Positions 10,441 through 20,689 of a DNA stretch of 64,000 nt are shown here, piece after piece. The position numbers and the translations under genes are program-made. Numbering within the stretch: position 1 is the first letter of the stretch; the number at the start of each line of letters is the position of its first letter. Source of the stretch: Favolaschia claudopus (Eukaryota; Basidiomycota; Agaricomycetes; Agaricales; Mycenaceae); assembly GCA_037176885.1 (NCBI GenBank), contig JAWWNJ010000152.1:1-64000 (forward strand). Direction: 5' to 3'. Below the pieces are notes generated by a model, which searched no databases, had not been told where the DNA came from, and worked only from the letters and a program-made list of their open reading frames with translations.

Positions 10441-10644
10441 GTATCAATACACAATGTACATTGGAGTAAAATAAGTTGAACAAGAAATTATAAACTATGT
10501 CCAAGTAGCTATGTCCGAGTAGATTAAGTAGCAAAAAAGAGCATATAGATTGATTCGGGCAATTTGGGACATCAATGATGGGATCATTGATGGGACCTAT
10601 TTGGTGGTGTTTAGCCGATTCGCACCATAGTGTGATCGTTGTCC

Positions 10645-10674
10645 CATCTTTCGGGCTGGTTACCCTAAGTATAC
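10645..10674 (+). repeat. Right-end fragment of the GGTNACC repeat
   Basis: CGGGCTGGTTACCCTAAGTA then TAC equals the last part of the 579-bp repeats at 43879 and 52785. It stops at the first base of the TR-GAG LTR (10675), so the LTR element inserted next to or into this repeat. Confidence 0.6.
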
Positions 10675-10835
10675 GCATTACAAACGAGAATATAAGTACA
10701 TCGGATAGGCGGAATAATAAAAGCCGAAGAGTAATACACAATCGCGTACGTCCGCGATTGAGCGGGACGAGCGCAGCAGCGGGCGGGTCAGCTGAGTCGG
10801 GGCAGTGCGAGTCGGGCACACTCGGAATTCCAACA
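10675..10835 (-). repeat. TR-GAG 3' LTR
   Basis: 161 bp, starting TGTTGGAATTCC and ending TTTGTAATGC on the minus strand. It includes a perfect stem CAATCGCG/CGCGATTG around GACGTA (intact in the other LTR too, except for one base just outside) and a TTATTATTCC AT-rich stretch. Confidence 0.85.
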
Positions 10836-10903
10836 CACCCGCGCGAGTGCGCCATACGAGCACGCACCCCCGCAAACCATGCAGCGTCCAACAAACAGAA
10901 TAT

Positions 10904-11307
10904 TCACCAAGCGTCATTCTCCTCCTCGCCATCCGAATCCAACCCAATAGCCAAATTAGCCGCCCCAACCTTCTTCTTCTTGATGAACTCGGACAGAGCT
11001 GCGCGGTAGGGACAGTCACGCTTGAGATGTCCAGTCTCATCGCAAATGTAGCAGCGAGTAACGGAGTCGGCGGCCATTGCTTCATCGCGATCGGACGCGG
11101 AAGACGATGTGCGAGCGGGGATAGAAGGCTTCGAGCCGGTCTGGGTTTCGGCAGAAAGCAACCGAGTGATAACGTAGTCAAGGGTGAGGTCGGAGGGAGC
11201 AGTGGTGTCGAATGAAGTGATCGTAGCGCTGTAAGACGAGGGAAGCCCACCGGTCATGGCCAAAATTTGATCCTGGTCCGTCACTTCCATTCCCGCCTCC
11301 GTCATGT
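10904..11307 (-). pseudogene. TR-GAG gag, C-terminal part with CCHC knuckle
   Basis: Continues the gag after the MITE: VTDQDQILAMTGGLPSSY, then a canonical CCHC zinc knuckle CYICDETGHLKRDC, and an acidic tail ending ENDAW. The stop codon lies 68 bp from the 3' LTR, so there is no pol. The second gag-only element (28328-28714) also ends in AW shortly before its LTR. Confidence 0.85.
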
Positions 11308-11689
11308 TACAGCCGTTTTGGAAACAATATACGGGTTTTGATCAACTGGTGCTCACTCGTTTGTGCTTACCTTTGTTGTGCTTCCCATCACCAGCTCCAC
11401 TTCGGCCGAATTTGAGTTTTGCTTCCGCCACCCAGAGAACACCAGGAAAAAACAGGAGCTTAACAGAACTTAGGATTAAGACTCAGCTGCTATTTGCCCA
11501 AAGCTCGACACGGCCATGACTTGCGAGCAAGGGCCGAAACAAGGGACCAGCGGCACTTGATGTGGTACGGCAGCGCCCCACAAAGTGGTGCTCCCGGCTT
11601 TGCCGATGACAGAATCGTCAACAGACGTAAGCACAAACGAACGAGCACCACTCAATCAAAACCCGTATATTGTTTCCAAAACGGCTGTA
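11308..11689. mobile_element. TACAGCCG MITE, complete copy (Tc1/mariner-like ends)
   Basis: 378 bp (11310-11687) flanked by TA on both sides. Terminal inverted repeats begin CAGCCGTTTTGGAAACAATA and continue about 60 bp to GTGGTGCTC and TTTGTGCTTAC. TA target sites and these ends fit a Tc1/mariner-type MITE. No coding capacity. Other copies: 23846-24193 (right end lost), 58225-58507 (left end lost), 4428-4474 (end only). The related 3,350-bp element has CAGCTATTTTGGAAACGATA ends and may be a relative. Confidence 0.9.
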
Positions 11690-12132
11690 AAGGCCTGCTC
11701 CTTCACCTCCCCAATCCAACTCGTCATCGACTGATTTTTCGACATCTTCATCGCCAAGAACTTCTTGCGCTGCGCGAGCGAAGCGGCAAATCCCCGAGCA
11801 CGATGCACGATCTTCAAATCCTGCCAAACGTCCAAGGGATCCTTCGAGCGCATGTGCGCCAACTGGCCAGGCTCGACACGCAAAATCATCTCTGCGCGTG
11901 CCTGCGCCATCTTCGTCTTCGACCTCCTCGCCCTCTTCATCTCAATCTCCGCATTGATAACCTCCTGCTTGCGCGGCTCTCCATCCTCATCCGCCGCATC
12001 AACACTGATCTCAACGATGTCGAAGAACAAATCCTTCGTAGTCAAGAGAGCTTCCATCATGACGTTCCAGGTGCCGTGGTTGGAGTCGTTGAGTTTGGTG
12101 ATCAAAGCGCAAGAGACGGAGTCGTCAGCCAT
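11690..12132 (-). pseudogene. TR-GAG gag, N-terminal part (interrupted)
   Basis: Starts MADDSVSCALITKLNDSN at 12132 and runs through the gag signature GTWNVMMEALL and DPLDVWQDLKIVH to VKEQAFN, where the TA-flanked MITE interrupts it. Removing the MITE with one TA joins GCC-TTT-AAC to ATG-ACG in frame with the downstream part, so the ORF was intact before the hit. Confidence 0.85.
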
Positions 12133-12409
12133 GATGGCAAAGGGAGTAGATGACAGTGAGGGTAGAGCATCGAGTAGTGGGGTAATGACTACCGCTAGCG
12201 GACGAGGGAGCCTAGCGTAGCCAACCAGAGACAATAACGACGGTATACGACGGTGAAACAGCGCCCCAGACAGTTAGCAGGCAGCTGAGTGGCGGTCCAA
12301 GGTCGGTGCTTTGCGCGTTTGTGTTGAAATAGCTGCCGCAGAACTAGCGGCCAAACGAGATAGCGGGGTAGTAGCGGGGAAATCCCTTGCAAACGCGCAA
12401 GGGGATTCA

Positions 12410-12570
12410 GCATTACAAACGAGAATATAAGTACATCGGATAGGCGGAATAATAAAAGCCGAAGAGTAATACACAATCGCGTACGTCCGCGATTGAACGG
12501 GACGAGCGCAGCAGCGGGCGGGTCAGCTGAGTCGGGGCAGTGCGAGTCGGGCACACTCGGAATTCCAACA
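12410..12570 (-). repeat. TR-GAG 5' LTR
   Basis: 161 bp, matching the 3' LTR at all but one position by eye. Immediately inside, the leader carries another hairpin, AATCCCCTTGC against GCAAGGGATT (12377-12407). A target duplication is not clear: flanks read ATAGA (right) and GTATAC (left), sharing only TAT. Confidence 0.85.
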
Positions 12571-13019
12571 ATAGATTTATCGACTATCATAAATCTTGTA
12601 GAGTCTGACTTGGTGAGACTACCTAAAAATGCCAAATTTATTCAAAAAATGACCAAAATGACGATCTTCATGACAAGCAGCCATTGCGGGCTCGAAACTG
12701 TAGGAATCTATGTCAAGTAACATATGACTGACGTCGTATTTGCGAGTACTTTCGACCTATGAGGGCCGTTTTTCGGTGGGGTGTACTTAGCACGAAATAA
12801 ATCCCTTAAAAAATTCATTACACTCGAATTACTACATATGGTAATGGGGTAAGTTGCGCAGAAAAAAATATTTCACTCGTATTCCTTGTCTAGCACTTTG
12901 TTTGCGTCAAAAGACGTGTTGCAGTATTTTCTGCGGCCACTGTACATACGGTGGCTGACAGGATTTCAGAGATTAGAAAATCCATTCAAACTCATTCAAC
13001 TCTGGGCCAGTGTTCCTTC
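12571..13019. other. Intergenic, nothing assignable
   Basis: No gene seen. GGGGTGTACTTAGCACG then AAATAAATCCC (12777-12810) loosely matches 6975-7010. Confidence 0.4.
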
Positions 13020-13110
13020 TTAAGGCCTTATTAAGGGCACCTCCGAAGGCTAAGGCCTTAAAGGCCTTAATAAGGTTATTAAGGGCTCCATATTAAGGGG
13101 CCTTAGGATG
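13020..13110. repeat. AAGGCCTTA palindrome array
   Basis: A run of self-complementary words: TTAAGGCCTTATTAAGGG, CTAAGGCCTTAAAGGCCTTA, ATAAGGTTATTAAGGG and TTAAGGGGCCTTAGG. It could fold into a long imperfect hairpin. Probably the end of a MITE or a simple repeat. Confidence 0.55.
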
Positions 13111-13336
13111 AAAAATGCAAATTTTTCCGGGCTTTTTTAGATGCATTTTTCGGGGAGTTCCAAAGCCGTTTTGCTTCTTATGGCTGGCTCCAGCTAAGTT
13201 TTGGCTGAACTTGATGTTTGTGGACTGAAATTGCTCCCGCCAGGGCAATGCAGGTAGCCGAGCTGAGGGCTTGATCCATGTTCCGACGCGGCCTTCAGCA
13301 GAATCAAGGGAACCTGCCGGACACTGCCGTTGAGCG

Positions 13337-14089
13337 GTATGAACGAAAATCGAAAACGAAAACGCGGCTAGCTGATATTGATCAGGCGGCCTTCCAGGCC
13401 ATCAAGTCCTCCAATTGCCAGCTATCAGAAACGAAAATGACCGGTTTCAACACGGCAAAGAAGCCGAAAGGACTGGATTGATGTCACAGTCACAGTATAT
13501 CAATGTACGTGGTCTATAGTGTCATCGGCCGCTTGCCGAACGCGTCCGAGTGGCTGTACCAGGTCACGCACACGGCCTGTTTTAGCACTCTAAATTATTA
13601 ATTAATTGAAGAGTGAAGATCACTCAGTGAGCTCTGCACTTCAAAATCATAAAATATTTTTTACGATACCCAAGTATGAGATTCGTAGCAAACATGATGT
13701 AGACGAACACAAAAGGCAAACAATTTGGAAACAAGAATGGACTACATAAAGTAAACAAATATTATTATTTTATATTTATCTGTTAATGTGTGTTGGCTGC
13801 CGGCAGTAGCTAAGTTGCACGAGCATCTATGTAGCGGAGGGAAAAAACGGCAATTTCGGGTACTTTTAGTAGCTGCGAGTACAAAAGCGGAGCATCGGAA
13901 CGGGACCAACATAGCAGCAAGACGATCGATCAAGTATGTACGTGACCGTAACCCTTGACATGAACTTGTTCCGTGCCGACTTGGTGCCGACTGCTTCATT
14001 TTCGTTTCTGACCCTGCTGCCGACGGGCACCGCCGGCCATCTATCGGCTATTCTATATATAGTCGTTTTCGTTTTCGTTTTATATACTC
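13337..14089. mobile_element. CGAAAACG-family MITE, copy 1, near complete
   Basis: Ends: GGTATGAACGAAAATCGAAA then ACGAAAACG on the left and CGTTTTCGTTTTCG then TTTTATATACTC on the right. A second inverted pair lies about 90 bp in (CAGAAACGAAAATGA left; TCATTTTCGTTTCTG right). The centre is AT-rich, with no ORF beyond 100 codons. Copies: 4310-5037 (inverted, truncated) and 41444-41655 (one end only). Confidence 0.7.
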
Positions 14090-14194
14090 GCCGTTGAGAG
14101 GGATTCTCAATGCTGGCATTATGCTGCGGGCCTTTGGCAGCTGCCAACCAAGCTGCCGAGCCTGCCGAACGTAGCCGAGAAGGTGACGTAATCC

Positions 14195-14300
14195 AAGGTA
14201 AGGCTTAATTAAGGGTTAAGATAGATCCAGCTTCATGTTAACCCTTAGCATTAACTTGAAATTAAGGGTTAATTCATTCTAAGGCTTAACCCTTAGGAGG
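14195..14300. repeat. TTAAGGGTTAA / TTAACCCTTA inverted words
   Basis: TAAGGCTTAATTAAGGGTTA, GTTAACCCTTAGC, AATTAAGGGTTAATTC and TAAGGCTTAACCCTTAGG alternate within 100 bp, forming an imperfect dyad. The unit is not the TTAGGG telomere repeat. Possibly a degenerate MITE. Confidence 0.5.
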
Positions 14301-14315
14301 AACACTGCTCTGGGC

Positions 14316-14676
14316 TACAGCCGTTTCGTAAAAAGAATACGGGTTTCGTCATTTCTTCCTCTTTGATTTTTTGTCTACACTTGTTGACGATTCTGTCAAA
14401 AACTCCACAAATTGTTGCCTCAGGCGGAAGGTGCCGTAAGGAACACAATTGGGTCAGACCAGCTTGCACGATTGCTGGGGTCCATATAAGAATTGTAATT
14501 TAACCAGATAATAGACCAATGCTCTATGGTACCCACAGAACTTTCCCGGAGATATACCGAGGCCGGGCGAGCGAGAAATCAGATTCCGCAAACAGACTCA
14601 AGGTCAAGCAAGTGTCAACAAAGAATTGAGGAGCAACAAATGCCGAAACCCGTATTCTTTTTCCGAAACATCTGTA
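14316..14676. mobile_element. MITE with TACAGCCGTTTCG ends
   Basis: 357 bp (14318-14674) between TA dinucleotides. Left end CAGCCGTTTCGTAAAAAGAA then TACGGGTTTCG; right end CGAAACCCGTATTCTTTTTC then CGAAACATCTG. It shares the CAGCCGTTT start, the CGGGTTT block and TTGTTGACGATTCTGTCA with the TACAGCCGTTTTGG family, so it is a diverged sister. Non-coding. Confidence 0.85.
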
Positions 14677-15440
14677 AAGTGAAAGAAATTTGACCAGTAA
14701 TCTCACTTAGCTACAGGGCATCTTCTGATACCAAAATAGCGGGTTTGTGCAAAGCGACCTAGGAGTGCCCCAGGGCAATACTCCTATAGGTCGCTTAGAG
14801 CTCCGACCTGGTATCTGTTGTTGCGGAGATCTGAGCGATGGAAAAGCGACTATGACACTTTTTTGCTGAGGATACATTGAGCTTTTCCAGATATGGAAAT
14901 AATCAGAAACTGTCCTGTTATTGATGCATTGTCAGGGCATAATATATTGCTGAGTACTCTAAGAGGTACAGAAGTATCACATACCCATATCTGCATTTTA
15001 TTTGAGGTCATTCGGTGAAGTATACAGCCAGACTTTCACCAAAAAGCCACGGCAATTTCTATTTGCCACCACTGTAGGTGTCCATGGACTAATTTGGGGA
15101 ATAAATGCTAAGGGAATCAAGGCAGCGACGATCTTGTCTCTGCACAAGAATGAACATATAGTCTCCGACTCTGAAAATCAAACGCGGGCTTCGTTTTCTG
15201 AGAGGAGAAATTTCAAAAATTTCCTTCACTCTCCTCCAGTTTACTCCCAGGATTGGGCATCGTACCAAAGCAAATCGCTCGATGACGCTCGATCTTCCGC
15301 ATTCGCCGACCCTCCCAGTGCCATCAATATCGGCACGACCGCGACCATCAGCGAAACTTAGAGATCAGCAGGAGGTCAGTAAATCCACGGATAATTTGCC
15401 AAAAAGATGACGGTTTGGTAGTTGATAACATGTCCAGCAA
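14677..15440. other. Intergenic, nothing assignable
   Basis: Contains a local inverted pair, AAGCGACCTAGGAGTGCCCC against GGCAATACTCCTATAGGTCGC (14753-14795). Short frames only. Confidence 0.4.
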
Positions 15441-16440
15441 GATGCATCCACCACTGAAGTTGTAACCAACCTCGCAACATAGTTGTAAGTTGCATGAAAA
15501 AGTTGTAAGGAACAGTAAGTTGCGAGCAAAAACCCTGCTTTCAATCAAGTTGTAATCACTCATGATTTTTGCACAGTATATGTGTATGGGCGATATATTG
15601 TGCAAAAAATAATTCCGACTTCTGCCGAAAATTTGAGACAACCAGTGATCTTGGGGGAAACTTGCCGAACTTGCTGACAACTTCAAAACGCATCGGCAAC
15701 AACTTACATGACAACTTGCATGTTATGCAACTGCATTCGGGTACAACTTCTGTTGCTCTGCTCCCAGCACAACGGCAACCTCTGAGCGGGACCACACACA
15801 ACTCTGATTCCTTTGAAATCAACATCAGAGAATTAATTAGCTGATCGCATTCCGGCCGAGCATCAATTGGCTCGGCGCACCGGCGGTCTTCCTTTTGCAT
15901 TCCTTCCAGAGTTCCGGTAGCGGAGAGACCTATGAACAATTAATCTAGCCGGAATTTAACCGGCTGACAGAGTATCTCTGTGACTTTTACATGGCATGGG
16001 AGCTGAATTTTTACCGCAGACCTTAAAATCGAACCCACATGTTGAATTGAAACTTGAGGGGCGCAAATCCTTCTTTCAAACTTTCTTGAAACTCTCGGCG
16101 AGGTGGTTAACATGTATCTGTACTGTCATGCTGTCCCGATGTACCACAATGGAAAGTCCTGTTCAGTTTCTCAAACATCAATCCACCCGTGACGACAGCC
16201 TGATGGACCGCATCAAGCCGAAAACATGCCGAGCACATCGTTGTCTATCGCCGTTTAGACGCAAGCTGGAATGCCTTCAACGTGTGTGCCATCAGTGGAA
16301 GTTGCTAAAGCCTCATCTTGCAGTTGTGCGCAACTTCAGTTGTATCTGGATCAAGTTGCCGAAAAGGATGTTGTCGCTAGGGGAAGTTGCCCACAGATGT
16401 TCATTAATTTGAGTGGGTTGTCGCTTTTTCTAGCTAAATT
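15441..16440. repeat. Patch dense in AAGTTG / CAACTT words
   Basis: More than 15 copies of AAGTTG or CAACTT, as AGTTGTAAGTTGCATG (15480) and CATGACAACTTGCATG (15708), so the two halves can pair. A 20-bp word ATTTTTGCACAGTATATGTG occurs at 15564 and again at 16462 with one change, bracketing about 900 bp. This looks like the subterminal repeat region of an unidentified DNA element. Confidence 0.45.
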
Positions 16441-17454
16441 CAGTGAAGTTGTCGATTTTGAATTTTTGCACAGTATATGTGCCATAAAAGCGGAACGCTA
16501 CTGTATTTTGGCATCACCCTTCGCTTGCGGATTTCCACGACGAACCCGCGGATCGACCGTATCCTTAACAGATGGATGCAAGGCAACTCTGTGTTTTACA
16601 ACCCTGATCAAGTCACGGCATGTTGGGATCATAATTCCCTTATTCGGTCACACTTTGACAGATATATCATCAAATTTCCTTTTCCGTTTACTCCCAACCC
16701 TTTTTGGTTACTTCCAAAAGAGGGGGTAACTCTTTTCGGTTACTCCCTTCTTGTTCCACGCTTCATTCACGCAAGAGGGGTTGAAGAGAACAGCCGCAGA
16801 AGATTTCTGGGGGTGGAGGAGCAGCGGAAGTTCCAACTTCCCGAACCGCTGATCTCCAGGTCGTAGGGCGATGGTGAGGCGGAGAATGAACCCCAACCAC
16901 CGCCCTACCTGCGCGCTGTTCCCCTTATTGACGGAAAATACTAATATAAAGTGAGTACACTACAGGTGTGGGCGGGCGGGGAAAGGTTTGTGTTTGTTTC
17001 CTTGGTGGATTCGCAGCTCTGGCGGCTGCTACGTGGGAAAAGTGGCGGAGTGGTCAAGAGGAAGGAAGATCCGGATCATTCCGCTGTCACAAGATGTCAC
17101 ACTGTCTCACACGTTCAACAGTCTATCGTTTTAAGGGAATTTGATCCAACACACACCAGAACCGCGCCGTTGATAACTCAGTGGGTCAGGTGTCGTACAC
17201 ACGACCCCTCATGACATCCCAATTTGGGAGCCCTGTCATGATGTGTACGAGACAAGGGTCAGGTCCAGAGATGTGATGCCTCTGTATGCTGTAAAACAAT
17301 CACAAGTCAATTACTTATCAAGACGTTACCCTGTCAGCAAGCGTCAGGACGACCCTCTTATTCCTGCCTCCCACCTCTCTCTCCAAATTGACTACCTTGA
17401 ACCTTCCGTCTCTTATAACTGTTTCGGTCCATCAGCGAGACATCAAGCAAAAAA
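16441..17454. other. Upstream region of the Ras-like gene
   Basis: No gene. At 16687-16747, TTACTCCC, GGTTACTTCC, GGGGGTAAC and GGTTACTCCC alternate. No clear TATA box before the ATG at 17455. Function cannot be stated. Confidence 0.35.
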
Positions 17455-18274
17455 ATGGACCAATGGACAATCGCCGTCCTTGGTGATGGTGGTGTCGGTA
17501 AAACCGCGTTAGCCGTTCAGGTCAGCACAAATCTCCCGGATCCATGTCGTCTGACTCGCAATCCCTTCAGTTTACACTTAACTGTTTCGTCGGTCAGTTC
17601 CCGGTTATCTTTCGCTGGGTGCATTCGCTGATTTGATATTGCAGAAGTATTGTGTTTTCATTATCGGAATGCTTGCCACTCAAAGAGCACTGCTGCAGAC
17701 TTACGATCCAACGATAGAAGACGCATACCGCAAGCAGTTTGTTCTCGACAATAGCATGTGTTTTGTGGAAGTCATTGATACTGCCGGTCAGGGTAGCACC
17801 TATTTCCACTTCATTGTCGATTCAATGAAATTTAATGAGGCTTTCCATAGAGGAGTATGGGGCTTTGCGGGATCAATGGGTGCGGTCAGTGATTTTTATA
17901 TTCGCACTATGATACCCCTAGCTCAAACATCCGCAATCAGAGAGGGCCAGGGGTTCATCCTAGTCTATTCAATCGCATCGCGGTCAAGCTTCGACCGCCT
18001 CGAGCTTTTCCGCGAAGCAGCGAGACGGGTAAAAACGGGAAATCCCATCCTTATGCTGGCCGGGAATAAAGCCGACAAACTCTCCGAGCGCGAGGTATCG
18101 AAAGAGGAAGGCGCCGCGCTTGCGCAGCAGTTTGGTTGTGACTTTATGGAGACTTCCGCGAAAACGACTCAAAACGTCGAGCGGGTCTTCGCTAACCTCG
18201 TCCGAGCACTACGACAAACCAGAAATTCAAAACCAGGAGTCGCATCGAAGAACCGGGGATGTATTATCTTGTAG
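17455..18274 (+). CDS. Ras-type small GTPase, six exons including a 2-nt microexon
   Basis: A Ras-family GTPase of 183 residues, expected to cycle GDP/GTP at membranes after prenylation of the CaaX box CIIL. Exons: 17455-17520, 17571-17592, 17645-17646, 17699-17792, 17851-17884, 17941-18274. The P-loop is GDGGVGKTAL, switch I YDPTIEDAYRK, G3 DTAGQ, G4 NKAD, G5 ETSAK. The five introns are 50-58 nt with GT and AG ends. Exon 3 is only AA; using it joins GTC-G|AA|ACT and gives the conserved FVETYDPTIE order, while skipping it shifts the frame. It resembles the multi-copy Ras-like GTPases of agaricomycetes. All motifs are intact. Confidence 0.9.
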
Positions 18275-19304
18275 AGTCTCTTTTACAGTGTAGTAGGGTT
18301 CCTTGGATAGCCACTTTCCATTTCCGCATTTTCTGTACAACAGCAAAGCGTAGAAAATTGAGTTTTTTCTAGTGTCTACTAGAGCATGTAACGATGTGTC
18401 TGCCCCTTTCAAATCACTAGCGATGAGGCAAGGAGAAAGATAGTGAGGTTTTGTGAGAAGCCAATTGACATTACCTTAATGGGGTCGTTCACAGTAGCCT
18501 TTTTGGATGCATTTTTCCTCCCTTTTTCTTCCCTTTTTTTTCGTGGCTCTTTGATTTCTCTTCGTTTTTCTCCGCGATTTTTCCCCTTTTTTCATTCAGA
18601 GGGTTAAAAAGGGTGTATTAAAAAGAACGAAGTCAACTGTACAGTTTTGGCCATAATAGTAGAGAAAGTGGGCCGAAAAAGGAATTTTCATATTAACTTC
18701 ATTGCTCACCACGTTGACCTTCCCACTGAGAGGTATAAAAAGGTAAGGTTCCCAAAAAAGAATCAAGTTCTACGAAGTTTTTTTCGGTGAAGATGCAAAA
18801 GCTACCGTGAATGACCTTAATTGAGTTTTGGAGCCATACTTCATCTAGTCTACATATTATATATACTCGGTATTGACAAAAGTAACCGTGAATCGGGTCC
18901 GAATATTGCAGTATGTAATCGATAGTTTAAATGCATCAGAATGTTCTCCTGCATGTTTTGAACGGCATCGGATAATGGCCTGCACCAATCCATCAAGCAC
19001 AACTGATCTCTCAACAGATTCTAATTTGCAGCTGTTTTGCACTGTTTAAATGTTGCAATAAATGACTGCATTTCCAATTTTCTTGAAGTACAAGAACATG
19101 CCCTCGGACGGTAGGTCATAAGTACTTGAGGATCCATTTCGGTCCCTCACTGCTCGAAATCTCTGATTGCATCAATTTCTTGTCAACATTGGACTGGTTC
19201 CATTTCAACCGTCCCTCTTTCACGGACCCAAATATTGCGTGACCGTTCAAAGATGCTAAGAGCAAAGAATTTAGCTACAGTCTTGGTTAATTTCCAATCC
19301 ATCA

Positions 19305-19385
19305 CAGTGCTGAGCCCTATTATCTACACATTCAATATACTTTTATCCCAGAGTAGGCCTCCATGGCTTTCATAATTCCCCATGT
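19305..19385 (+). repeat. Dispersed 78-bp repeat, copy 2
   Basis: Matches 9105-9182 with a handful of changes (for example TATCTACACATTCAATATAC and AGAGTAGGCCTCCATGGC). Confidence 0.6.
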
Positions 19386-20053
19386 TTGCAGCGCTTTTTG
19401 ACAGCGAGTTCCCAGTTCCACAAGAAAATCGAGCCGATGCATTCAACGACGAGCGGACCCGGAAATTTGACCAGCCGACTGCCGTTGACAGCAGATTCAA
19501 TGGTCGATGTGCGTTGACAGTTGATACAATGAGAATACTGATTCGAGATTGAGACTAAGTGGAGTGCAACCGCTTGCGGAGATTCGCCGACTCGGGGAAC
19601 GTGGATTTTCTCTTTGAATTGTTGTTGGTACAGAGTACAGACTGTAGCCGCGGATGTAGCAGAACTTGAAAGTTGACGGTGATGCGATGGTTGGGTGGTG
19701 AAGTTCGTTGGAAGTTCCGCATCAATGTTTGGGAGCCTTTGAAAAGCTGTGCTTCGGGAGAAAACGGGCATCAATGGGTTGCATCCGATGTGCTGCTTAG
19801 CTAATTATGAGGTTGGAGAGACCTTGTCAAGCAAGGTAATTTTTAATTCATTGTGGTTGTGTGGAATACTTACGCGCTGGAAAGCCCGATTTGCTCACGA
19901 GTTTGTCAAGGTCAGTACCGGCCAGACAACGATACAACATCCATTTCTATTTTGTGCGCATTCTGTTGTGAAATTACAGCTTCGGAGTGTTCCGAGGGCG
20001 ACGAAAAACGAGTCAAGGACCGGAAAAATCCATTTTTCGCCCAGTTTTGCAGA

Positions 20054-20081
20054 GGTGTTTGTAAACCGGTTTATAAACACC
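20054..20081. repeat. 28-bp near-perfect palindrome
   Basis: GGTGTTTGTAAACC is followed directly by GGTTTATAAACACC; the arms pair except for one G/A position. A further TTGTTTACAAACAA dyad follows at 20082-20096. It could be a binding site or the end of a MITE. Confidence 0.5.
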
Positions 20082-20689
20082 TTGTTTACAAACAAAAAAT
20101 TAAAAACCGTTTATAATTGGGCTGGGAATTAAAAACACGACCCTATTCGGAACGGCCGACTCGCTCCGCTCGCGGCGTGCTTACGGCGGGGTCACAGCTC
20201 GTCGGGGCTGCCGCCCCAACCCCCGAGTACATACACGATTACTCGTCATCACAGAAAGTAACCGAAAATTATTTTCGATGAAATTTGTAAGTATGTAGTA
20301 CTTATTGTACCATCTCAAGTAGGTAGCCATAATCTTTGGCATCTATTGCCCCCCAATACAACAGAAATTCCGTGCATAACCAGGTGGTACTCACTGTATA
20401 ATCAGATAGTCTTTCCTTATCATATTTTGATGAAATGAAGACTCCGAAGAGACCAGCAAAGGTGATCCCATCTATCACATGCTCCATCTCTTTTTCGTCT
20501 CGCCGACCTCCACCCCGTCGTGCTTTTGGCTCGGTGACCCCTCCTGTACGACCTTAGTCTTCTCCCTCGCCTCTAGTCTTCTGCCCCGCTGTCGTCATAG
20601 CTCATTTTTTGTCCTTTTTTGTTCCTTTCTCTTCTTGGGTGCTCACGCTGCCTCTTCATTTCCTCCCCCACCTTCGGCTGGTCGACTTC

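Larger units (their letters stand above)
10675..12570 (-). mobile_element. TR-GAG: complete gag-only LTR retrotransposon
   Basis: Two 161-bp LTRs (10675-10835 and 12410-12570) flank about 1.57 kb that encodes only a Copia-type gag. There is no room for, or trace of, protease, integrase or RT. The LTRs differ by one base seen by eye (g/a near 10764/12499), so the insertion is young. Read on the minus strand, the LTR starts TGTTGG. Known non-autonomous TR-GAG elements of plants have this layout and are thought to rely on an autonomous partner for enzymes; that it behaves so here is inference. A 378-bp MITE sits inside the gag. Confidence 0.85.
18275..20640. other. Long intergenic region with old repeats
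   Basis: 18480-18605 is a pyrimidine-rich tract (many TTTTTCCC blocks) just downstream of the Ras gene. 18860-19385 shares two blocks with 9100-9535. 20054-20081 is a near-perfect 28-bp dyad. 20155-20225 is a GC-rich block (GACTCGCTCCGCTCGCGG, GGGCTGCCGCCCC) unlike its surroundings, probably a retroelement scrap. No gene is supported. Confidence 0.5.

Noticed and set aside
13278..13481. 67-codon ORF over the MITE end
   Set aside because: It lies in the terminal repeat and has no conserved counterpart in the other copies.
14195..14300. Possible interstitial telomere repeat
   Set aside because: The unit is TTAAGGG in alternating orientation, not tandem TTAGGG.
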